From Aurelia coerulea (Eukaryota; Cnidaria; Scyphozoa; Semaeostomeae; Ulmaridae), in assembly GCA_039566865.1 (NCBI GenBank), contig CM076948.1, positions 11,357,001 through 11,421,000 of the forward strand: a DNA stretch of 64,000 nucleotides, in the 5' to 3' direction. The notes under the pieces are model-generated. The model saw only the letters and a program-made list of their open reading frames with translations. It was not told the origin of the DNA and made no database searches. The position numbers and the translations under genes were made by a program. This document shows positions 24,301 to 36,300 of the stretch, one piece after another (positions within the stretch are counted from its first letter, which is position 1; every line of letters starts with the position of its first letter).

Positions 24301-27300
24301 AGATTAAGCTAAGTCCCAACCACTCAAAAACAGAGTACACGATTATTGGTCACTCTCATAAAACAAAGGCTGTAAATATACAGAATTGGTTGAAGTTGAA
24401 TAACTCTGAAATTAAACGAGTTTCTGAAACCAAATCATTAAGGGTAATGGTTGAGGAAAATCTGAAATGGGACGAGCAATTTAAAACTGTTAAGAATAAG
24501 ATTTGTGGGGGACTTGTTTCACTGAAAAAACTGAAAAAGATTCTCCTTAAGTCGAAGCTATGTAGTGTATATCACGCTATTTTTGAAAGCTACCTACGCT
24601 ACGCAGATGTAATCTGGGGCAGTCTTCCAACAAGAAAACTCGAAATTCTCCAAATAATACAAAATAGAGCCCAGTCGATAATCGAAAGTGCCAGATAAAA
24701 AGACAACTGGCCCTGCGATTGGCTGAATGTCAATAATCTTATTTCGTTAGATCGGTCAGTTATGAACAATAAGATTACGAATAAGCTAAGCCCTGAAAGC
24801 CTTTGGGATAAGTTTGAGCTAAGATCAACGCATCAAACTATGCAACAAGAAACTGCCAAGATCTTAAGATCCCAAGACTAAATACAGAGCATGCGAAAAA
24901 GGCTTTAAATATTCGGCTTTGAAATTATGGAACGATACACCTGTTGATTTACGAGAGGCCTTAACTCTCGGCTGCTTTAGAAAACCATCGAAAGCAAACC
25001 TACTGGCTGATCAAAAACGTTAAATTCAAAACACGACCCCTTGGAAGAACAGCAATATCAACAATGTACTTACTATATTGCCTTTGATTTGATTTTGTCT
25101 TTTAAAAGATTGTATATATTTATTATTAGATGCTGAAGGGTTTATTTTCATGTTTAGATATTTATTCATACAGAGTGTCCCAAAAAAATTGTGCTCCGTT
25201 TGTCTGAAGATTGGGCCAAAACGGCAAAAGATTCTCGCAAAACTTTTGCATGATGGTGCTCTTCAGATGTTCAGTTAAAGTTTGCTACCATCTCCATGAA
25301 AATCCGTTGAAAAAGGATGGAGCTATGACCTTCAGGAGACCAAATTTGGCCGATCACTGAAACCAGCGGTCGGCCATTTTGTCTTACTATTTTGCAGCGA
25401 TAAATAGCTTCATGGATTGAAAAAGAAATAGCAGCCTCCAATTTCATATCTTTCGTGAAAATTCCGATAATCATCGGAGAGTTCCACTATTTCTGACCTC
25501 ACAGAAATTATTTCTTACCTCACGTGCAGATACTTATCACTGCAAAATAGTAAGACAAAATGGCCGACCGCTGGTTTCAGTCATCAGGCAAATTTAGTCT
25601 TCTGAAGGTCATAGCTCCATCATTTCTCGACGGATTTTTACGGGGATGGTTGCAAACTTTAATTGAATATCTGAGAGCAACATCATGCAAAAGTTTGGCG
25701 AGGATCTTTTGCCATTTTGCCGCAATCTTTAGGCAAACGGGGCACAATTTTTTTGGGACACCCTGTATAATATCATATCATATCATATCATATCATATCA
25801 TATCATATCATATCATATCATATCATATCATATCATATCATATCATATCATATCATATCATATCATATCCTATCATATCATATCATATCATATCATATCA
25901 TATCATATCATATCATATCCTATCATATCATATCATATCATATCATATCATATCATATCATATCATATCATATCATATCATATCATATCATATCATATCA
26001 TATCATATCATATCATAGCATCACCGCAAATATCTTCTTTGACGGATGGAAAATCGGTTGATCAGCAGCTTTGAATATGTTACTATCAAGGAATTTCTTA
26101 TGTAAATCAAACTGCCATCAGTTGTCCCCTTCTTTCTGATGGCAACATCCAAAATTTGATTTGATCTTCTTTATCAAGAAAGCCACAAAGTAATCGATCG
26201 CCTAAGCGTCCTGTTAACAGCCTAAGTAATAGAGCGATCCGAGCAATTTTGCGCTTCGTGCAAACCAAATCCTAGCAAAACAATCTATTGCAAGCGCAGG
26301 AAAAAAGCAACTCGGGCATTTAAAATTACGTGTTCTCGTCTGCGGAAGTTATTGAAGATGAAAATCGAAACGTTTAAAAATTTGTAATATTCTTCTTAAT
26401 TATCTTTATAATGTTTATACTTTGAAAGTATTTTGAGGAGGGCCCCTTGCAAATCTCCCTCCTTCATGAATTGAAATATGAAAATATGAAATATGTCCAG
26501 CAAAGGAAGAATGTAAGACCCCGTTTACACGGTAGCGGATGAAAATTCGTACGGACAAAAATTAGTGCGCTTAAATGAATTCACACGGTACCGAACTAAA
26601 ATTAGTCCATTTAGGCTTCCCGTTTACGCAAGACCAATTCAGCTCTGTGTCGTCAAGCAAAAAATTCCAACTTATTAGTTGCTAAGGCTCGTAACACAGT
26701 GAGCGCGCCAATTAGCACAACAATAAGAGTAACAACAGAGGAACAAAGCAGGCAGTCATCATGATTACGCCTCGTATTGAATGAAAAGCACCTTCATTAT
26801 GAATCCGTACTAATCTTCGTGGGGCAAAAGCGTTTACACGGTGCCGTACGAATTTTCATCGGGCTTATAGTTTCAAATTAGTACGCTTCCATGAAAATTA
26901 GCACGGATAGCCGTACTTATTTTCTTGCGGATAGGCAGGTCTTGTGTGAATGGGAAGGCTTTCGGTACGAATATTCATCTGGTACCGTATAAACGGGGTC
27001 TAAAAGGCTAGCAGTTACGATTCCAGGGGATTCCTGCAACCTATTTCAATGCTGCAAGCTGGAGAAGCATATTATTCGATCATATTGTGGAAAAACATCT
27101 CTACAAGAAGCGTAGCACACAGATAAGAAAAGACATCCAACGTAAAAGATCGACGCAGAAACAACTTACTTTTCCTCTTCCAAGCGCTTTTCTTCCGCCA
27201 ATTTTTCCTCTCTAATTTCCCTTTCTCTCTGTTCTTCATTCTCCCTTTGTTTGATTTTTCTTTTCTTTGCATGGAGTCTTTTTCTGTCAATTTCAGCCTT

Positions 27301-30300
27301 CTCTTCTTCTGGAAGAGCCTCGTATTCGTCTTCAGACATTTCATCTAATCGAATTCGCTCTGCTTCTTGCTCTTCTTTCTCTTTTTTCACTATCAATGAA
27401 CATAAATGATTAGAATAGCTTGACAGTAGAGCAATTTCATTCAAAGTTGACTCGGTTCTTCAAGTTGTTCAAGGACATATTTTTGCAATTCTGTATTCAA
27501 GAAGCACTGCTGCAGCAAAACGTTTGGAACAGAGCCCTATAATGTCCTGAACGAAGTTCCTTCTTGTATCAAATTTTCTAACATGAAACATCAAAATTAA
27601 CTAATTATCTTATTTACAATCGTATATGCATATGAGCTCATATTTAATCTGCATGGGTCTTCTGATTCTATGTCAAGTTCGATAGCATCTTCAATTCCAT
27701 TCTTTTCGAATCATATCAACAAAATCGAGCACGCAACTTGTACAAGCAAATGACAGTGACTTTGATAGCGATGAAGAGGGTGATGTTATTTGTCATCACT
27801 GATATTAGATTGGACATATATTTCTTCAAGTGTGGCATGCTTAAAATACTATTTCGTGTCATGCTTGAGATTCGGTTTCAGATTATTCACACAGCGGATG
27901 CACATATCTATGCAAGAACTTTTGGCATGACAAATTTTCAGACAACTCCATATTTCGTACAAAGAAATTTTCGGACAGGTCTAAGCAAGTTTGTCATGCC
28001 GAAAATGTTTGCACTTAAAGACAAAGTACGGATATATAGCGTCTGTTTTAAAAGTAGCACAACAGACGACTGCATTCCTTCATTTGTTCAATTGATTTGA
28101 TAATCTCTGGAGATCACGAATAAAATGGAATATAATAGGTTATATTTAGATAACCCAGGGCTCTAACTTAAGTTGACTTATATCTCCGTCATTTGTCTTT
28201 CATGTAGGTTATTAAGAACATTCATCTCACGTCGTCTAATTTGCTTGTTACAAGTTGCTCCGGTGTCTGTTGCAAATTGCCTCATGATGACCAAGTTGCA
28301 AAACTCTCACTTTTTATTTTCAATTTGCTAAAACAAAATAGCGCCATCAATGAAAAGCAACTGGCGATCGGTAACCAATAGCACCATCTATTCCAACGGC
28401 AGTATTGCAAGGAATTTGCTTGTTGCTTGTAAGGAGAAAACTGCCTTTTTCTGAAGGATCAGGTCTTGACACAAAATGAAAGTGGGATCTTGTTGATTTC
28501 TTTCTAAATTCGGCGAGGTCGCTCTACGACTTGTCTCATTCTGCCCTGACGTGCATTTTGTGATTATTCCCACCACTGGGAATGCATACCTTTGGCAAAA
28601 CAACCAAAGGAAACGGAGATAAATTCCTTTACAGTAGGCAATAGATAATACAAAATTCCAACAGGCACTTACTTGCTTTTTCCCTTTTCTTTTCTTCGAT
28701 TGATTTGAGTCTTTCTTTTGTAAGTTTGAGAGTAACTGCAAAGATGTACTTGCGGTTGTTGATTGCACGCAACAGAGCATTAGCACATGAAGTCATATTT
28801 GCGGCGAACATGCTATCAAGTCCATCAAACACAACACCCATTTGACATTCCGAGGACTAAAGGATTAGGATGAAAAGTTTCGAGATTATGAAGCTGCAAC
28901 TTGAATAAATACATTTTTCACTTAATTATATAATATATCATCAGAAAAATAACGAACAATTCTTGCAGACGAAAATATCACGAAAATGGGCCATCGTAGG
29001 TAATGATTACGGACAGACACTGCTATCATCCATAGATTATCATTGCATTCTCTATTGAGTTTGTAGATTCAAACAAGAGATGCCTCGCGCAAGACGGTTT
29101 GAAGAATAAACTCTTTCGCCGATTAAAACTTCTGGCAAATATACAAAAATTGAGTTAGTCTCTCCCTGTTTTGATAAATTGATAAGTTTGAAACCTACAA
29201 CGGAAGAATGCTTCTTCTTCACCTTAGCACTACAAGCTTTTCTTAAGCCCTGGCCAAACGACTGACTAAGTTCAGCAAACACAGTTCAGCAAACACAGTT
29301 CAGTGAACAAAGTTCAGTGAAATGTTCGGGGAAAAATTCTGTCGTTTGGCCGCGATACTTGCTCAGCGTTGTTTGGTGCAGTTTGATCTTGATCAAAATG
29401 CTCAATGAACAAGATTAAATTTCTATCGTTCTGACGTGCTGTTGAGCGATGTTCAGTCATTTGTCCTGTGCAATCACGTGCAAAAAAGTAATCTAACTCT
29501 GAAAGGTTCCTCGTAGTTTGTGTTGATATTTGCATTGATCGTTTGACTGAACTATTCACAGTGTTGCGAAATATAACTTTTACCACCAATAATGAAAATA
29601 GAAATCTTATTTTAATGAGGAAAGGAACAAGACTCTGCTGGGGGGGTGTGACCTATCATCTGACGGGGATTTACCGAAAAAACTCTGCCAAAAAAAATTG
29701 GTACTGCAAAAAATTGGCACCCATAATTCTGCAAGTTTTGAAGAATTTTGGGTGATAATTCCGCAAATTTAACGAAAATAGGGGCCTTGATGCCGCAAAT
29801 CACGAAACATTTCCCACACCATTGTTTATTCCAGAGCAGCACCCTTTATTCGACAAAAGGTCTGAAAACAATACCATAATTCCGTAAAGTATCACAGAAA
29901 CAATACCATCAGCATACGAATTAGAATTAGAGTATATGGCATCAATTTGCTGTGGGGGAGAAAAAGGGCCTAGTCCTGGTTTTACTGAAGACAACGTTCC
30001 CCCTTGTTGAAATCAACAAAGTAATTCTCGCAGGCAATGGGACTTGAGAATGGCGCAAAACCGCTTTGCTTGCTAGATTCCAAGCCTCGACCGCGCTTGC
30101 ACCTCCACATTTTGAGTCAAGTGTTCAGTCCTTTGGCCACCCCCTACCCAACGATGCTGAACAAGATGGTATATGACACAATATTGTTCATCAAAATATG
30201 CTGTGAAACGTTCCGTCGTTTGGACAGGCCTTCATCGATGAATCATCGTTCAGAAATCCTTCCAGTTGACTTAAATTCTCCTCAGGCTAAAAAAGATACT

Positions 30301-33300
30301 TGCAAGGAGATATTAATAAAAAATATACCTGCAACTTTTCCGCAATTATCTCTACAAGGAGATCATCTGGCAAAATACAGCTATAAAACTCAGCTGTCTC
30401 TGCTGGGCCATAAACAATGCTCAATTTCCGTGGCTGTGGTGGTGGCAACGGAGGAGTTGAAGGTGGAGATAAATGGGCCGTTTTATGCTGCTTCATAGCG
30501 GGTTGCGTAGCAGTTTTCCTTGATTCTCTGAAGCCAGTATGCAGGGCTCCTGCTGTGGTGGAAGGTGCTCCTCCAGGTTGAGCAGCCAATGCAGTGTTGA
30601 CTGTAACATTGCTGACCCCTTGTTGAACAGCTTCTGCTTCTAAAGCAGCAGCAACGTTTCTTGCAGCTATCGTTGAAAGTTCCCGTATTCTCACAGCTTA
30701 AAGGAAAAGTATTATCGTAAGCTTTTAAATCGTCACAATCATTTCAATAACTTCGTTACATCATGAAAGGTGCTATAGCAATCTTATACAGGGTGTTTCA
30801 GAAAAAAACGTAACTCAACTGTGACTGAAAATCTTTAAAAATTGATGCGGTTTCAGAAGATGAAATGGATACGTCTTTCTTCTTTCTAATGAGCTGCAGT
30901 TCGGATACATTGATGGAATCATTTATCATTGAATTGAAATGGCCAAATTTAAATGCATCATGCTGTAAGAGGAAAATCAACACCTCTTTTACCGTAAAAA
31001 TTCACAAAACAGATTTTGTTAGAGAATTTCAGGCCTAGAAGCACTTGAGGTGATGCCCTATAGTAAGAAAAGCAAAATCTATTTTCATTAGATGCATTAC
31101 GAATGATAAATAAGCTCTCACAAAGATGCGTTTTCGTACATATAAATATCCGATCATTTTCTGGCATCAAATAGGCCATGCTTATGAAAACGTCAATTAA
31201 GTGATGGATAATTCAATCAATACGCCCAACCTGGATATGATTGGAAAGAAGAGAGGTTGTGCTTTCAGATGGCATGCGTCAAATTGGTTTCAATATTATT
31301 AATAATAATAACAAAAACACAACAGTTCTATGTGTAAACGTTTCGATATAAAGTCCTCGTCATGAAATTTTTAACACTTGTGTTTTGATCTATTTCATTA
31401 ATAATAGTAATAGTAATAATAATGTTAATTGGCCATCAATTAATCATATTAATAACAATAATAATCTCGAATAAGATCGGGTTGCGTTTTTTTTAATACC
31501 CAGTATATTTTCAGCAGCAAGTTCGGGAGTTTTCATTACTTTTTTTAATATATCGCCTGGTCGAAGTACCTAAGAAAACTCTACCATCAAAGGCGACTAG
31601 AAAATATTGGCAACTCATCCCAAGAATTTTAGGCTTTTATCGCAGCGGCAGAGGCACACATAACGTTTTTAGGGTGAGCTTTTGAAGGTACTATTCCAGG
31701 CGGCCAGCCAACGGCTCGAACTCGCAACCTCCCTCATTGAGAGCGAGAGTGCTAACCACAAGGACAACCTCAAAATTAAGGAATATCCCAATGAAAGGCT
31801 GCAACCAAAAGAAAGTCCCCAATACTCAGGGACTCATACAGGCAGGTACGTAATAGAGTTAACGCCCTGAACGCCCAGCTTAAGAAGGAGTACTACACCA
31901 ATAAGATCTCTGCTTGTAAAGAAAACATGAAAGAATCATGGAAGACAATAAATCAACTTCTCAACAAGAGGTCTAAGTCAAGCAGAGGGCGACAAAATGT
32001 TTTTCTTCCTGGGAATGGCACAAATTTCATCCAAACTTCCTGTGAATTTTTTTGATTTTACATTGATTAAGTGGATTGTACTCCGTAATTCATGCAAGTT
32101 GTAGGTAGAATAAGTTCAAAAGCTTCTTTGTGAAATTGAACACTTTCATGAACCAAAAATTTAAGGTTAAGAGTGATTGCTAGGTAGGTAGCTCAAAATA
32201 GGCATGGTGACTGAACGTGAGCAGCATGAAGGCACTTGACTTTTAGCATGAAGATGAGCCACCAAAATGCACATACACATCCCAGTCGCCACTTTCTTCA
32301 TTTCTTGAAACAAACGGCACTACCTTGTCACAAAAAGCAACTGAACAGCTCAATGGTTGACCTGAGCAAAATCTACTACTAAGAACAACCAATTTTTTCA
32401 AATTCTTGATACAAGGCTCTTGGTCTAGATTCTGCTAAATTAAAGTTACTGCAGCAATTCAATTTTTTTCTAAATAACAATTGTGACAGAATCAGGTTCT
32501 GTCGTGTTTTGACGGCAACATAAAATTCAGCTTCTGTTCAAAAAAATTCCTGCAGCCTAAAAATCTTGGAAAAATTTCCTGGGAACGGCGTTCCCCTGTT
32601 CCCACACTTTGTCGGCCTCAGTCAAGCAACATTGACTGCCTCAAAGAATCTGAATCAGAGGCTATTCGGAATAAGAAAGTTAAGAAAGAAAAGGCTAAAT
32701 TTCACTTCAGAACTATTGAGGTTCAGGAAATTAGGGATGCATTTGGCAAGGTTAAAACAGCAAAGAGTTTTGGAGCTGACAAAATATCTAGCTACTTTTT
32801 TAAACTTGCACTGCTTTTCATTGAAAACTCGCTTGCTTTCCGGTTCAATACATCCATTGAAAATAGTAAGCCTCCAAAGTCTAACTGTAGATCAACATTA
32901 GTCTTACAAGTGATCTTAAGGCTCTTTGAAAAACTTGTGAAAAACCATCGTACCAACATATGGATAAAAATACTCAATTTTCCAACGACCAGTTAGGCTT
33001 TTTGCGCCTTTGGTCTACAGTAACTTGTTTACTGAAAAATGATGGTGATTGGTAAAATGGGTTGGATCTTGGTTAAGCTTGTGGGACTAGTATTCATTGA
33101 CCTTAAGAAGGCATTTGACATTGTTGATCATAATATTCTCTGCAAAAAGCTTGCCCACTATGGTGTCCACACCGTGAACTTTCTTCGTTTAAATCCTACC
33201 TCACCAACCGTAAACAGTTTTGTAGGGTTAATTGTGTTGACTCAGATATTGCGGATATAGAAGTGTGCCACAAGGCTCGTGTCTTGGTCCCTTACTTTTC

Positions 33301-36300
33301 CTGATCTATATCAATGATCTCCCAACTGGACACTTGGCTACAAGGCAACAAACTTTCTTTGAATGTTGCGAAAACACATGTCATGCTTGCTTCCACCTGA
33401 CAGAAATGTATCACTCTCAAACGTCGCGATGAATTTATGCTTAAATACAAGTTAAGCTCTTGGTCTCACGAGTTTCAATTTTTACCATTCAAATACAAAT
33501 CTGATTCTTAGTTGCACAAGTTTCGATTTTGAATGTTTGAGTACCAATTTGACATCAAGTTTCACCATATGAATTTGCAGCCAAGAGGGAGCCCCATCCT
33601 AATCCGGTTAAATTGTATATTTCGACAAAATTTAATCAAGAAAGAACGACAATCTAAGATTGAATACATACAAGCAGAAGACACGCCTGATGAGATGGCT
33701 TCTTTGATGATATCATCAACACTCAGTGATGCAATATGAAATTTATCTGCTAATGCCGCTGCCGTTGCTGATTTTCCCGAAAGCGGTGCACCATGAACAA
33801 TGATAGCAATTCCACGTCTGTTTCGTGCAGCTTTGCCTTCAGCAGATAAATCAATGCCAAGATGTCTTGCGATTGCTGCTGATATTGGCGTGATTTCCAG
33901 TTCCCCAACTCCATACTCTGACTCTGCGATAAGAAAACCATTTAAGTATCATCACATCAGTGTCATATATAACTGTTATATCTCGATCTTCGGGAGAATT
34001 TTCAAGCACAGCGGGAGCATACGTTACAGAGTTATTTTCTAACGACTACACTATTGGGCGATTTCACTGGGCGATTTTAGAAGTAATATGAAAAATAGAA
34101 TGATTCATGCGTAGTAATGTACCGGCTGTCCCAAAAAAGTAACAGATTTGATCGGGACTAGCGATAAGAAATGAAGTTGAATCGATCCCTTATAAGTTTT
34201 GAAGTACTCTGTGATAGTTAACTTGAAGATTAATACCTTGTTTGTTGATACTTGAAAGTCCAGTCAGGGGAATCTCCTCAGTCATAGAAGTTTTTGGACA
34301 AGGATCCGTCCTTTGGGTTACTCATGTGAATAGAATATAAAAACTGAAAACTCGCAAACAAGTTAATGGATAAAGTCACCAAGGAATATCTTTTTGCAGT
34401 CAAAATGCATTTACAAAAGTACACTAAGCCAAGCACGAGTGAGCATTTTATGTTCCCTTGGGCATATAGGATTGATTGTTTCGTGATAATTTCGAGAGAG
34501 ATGATACAAAAACCATTTCATTCAAGGATTCGAAAAAATGAAGATTGCAAGATAGCCCAAGGGAATTATTTCACTTACGAATAACTTTTTATTAGGCATA
34601 TGTAATTTGAAGTTTTTCTTGAATTAAGAATGACGTCTCTGCGAGACTAAATTCGTGAACCTAATTGTAAAGTTCAGTTTTGGAATTCTATTGCAATGTG
34701 TTCCTGAGCACGAGGTTTCTTGCTGCTTGCTGTACTTCGCTATGACTGAAGAGATTCCATAACGCAGCGCGTTAACAGCATGGGCCAAAACCCAAAACCT
34801 CTGGTTTGGAGTTAATTGGAGGCACATTTGGACTTTCAAGTATTTCAACTCTTAGTGCGCAAATATCAACGAATGAGGTATTTATGTTCAAGTTAACTAT
34901 CAAGGATTATGTTAAAAATTATTGCAGATTAATTGAAGCTAAATTCTTATCGCTACGCCGGGTCAAAATCTGTTACCTTTTTTTGGGACACCCGGTATAC
35001 ATTGATATATAGTACAGGATCTTACAACTTCTTTTATGGAAAAGCATCTGTACCAAAGGCAATCTTCTTAAAGATACTTAACAGTATACATTTTGTATGG
35101 GTACATGAAATTTGTTTTCTTTTCTATGCAGGAAACAATTTTGTAGATCATCCTTGATGGCTGTTTCTTGGCTAGTGCACCCCAAAGCAAGGTTTTACTG
35201 GCATGTTCCTACTACAAAAGCTGCTTCCATGAAAGGAAGCACACTACGCACAATGGTTATGTTTTTACTTCCTGTTTTCGGTGACATTGGTACAATACTA
35301 AACCCCTTAATTGTTTCCTTTACTTCCATAAAAAATAATGAACAGCTGGTCGGCTTTCTCATGCCTAACTTAAAGACAACGCTTACAGAAACTGAAATAC
35401 TTTTAAAATCCTACTGCATTCGCTCAGTTACTAACGAGAGACAATGGAACCTAAGAGCTTAAGAAATCGTGCAAGAAATGTTTGATTTGGTCGTTTCTTC
35501 ATGAGCTATTTCATTGCAACTATTTACAGTAAATTAACATGAATGTATTATTTTGGAGATTGAGCATCAATACAAATAGAATCTCCATATGCTTTGGGAT
35601 TGCTGTGACCTGAATGGATATCGACAAGCATTTTAGTTTACCTATAAACCACACATCAGCGTGTAACTATATAAAGATCTCCTATTCAATTTAGCCAGTT
35701 ACTAGGCAAGTTCTCCTTTAAAAATCCTATATTTGATGCAGAAACCGTGGATTTGTTTACGTTTTTCTTATTAAGCCCATTTATAGCCTACGCGCAGACT
35801 GGGTCCACGCGTAGGCTAGACGCTTGAAGGCGAACGTAACTTCCTAAATTGCAGTGTTCTTAAGAATTTCGATTTTTCATGACCATATTCAACTGAGAAA
35901 TAGAAAACAAATGACTGCCTTCGTCATTTCAAGCCTTGTCGGATTTCAAGTTAAGCATTAATCGACAGTTGTGCAATGTGTCACAAACCTTCTTTTTCAG
36001 ATTCCATTTCGACATCACTTTCTCCATCCTCTATGTCTACTTTGCTGGCAATGTTCATTACTTGTTCTATAGCACTGGCTTGACTTTCTTTTCTGTCTGA
36101 AGGTTCTTTCTCATCTGAAGCTGGATTGACAGTGATCTTCGTGTCCCCATCTTTCTTTCTGCGCATTTCATTGTATGCTTCAATCAGTTCTTTAGGCAGA
36201 TCAACACCGGCCGGTCGTGGTGGCAAAAGGATTGTATTGTACTCGTCATACCCCTTCATGGAGCGCAGAATCTGCAAAAGATAAATTTTCATTTAATCTA

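Noticed and set aside
25771..26017. CRISPR-like periodic array
   Set aside because: A simple 5-bp satellite with no spacers, in an animal intron.
25560..26018. Plus-strand frame of 152 codons
   Set aside because: Most of it is translated TATCA satellite (SYHII repeats) plus the arm of a foldback element.
27738..28100. Plus-strand frame of 120 codons
   Set aside because: No recognisable domain; an overlapping frame has an acidic DSDFDSDEEGD stretch that recalls transposase N-termini but stops soon after.
30037..30498. Plus-strand frame of 153 codons overlapping exon 17
   Set aside because: It is antisense to the conserved HYDIN exon 17 and to MITE sequence; no family signature.
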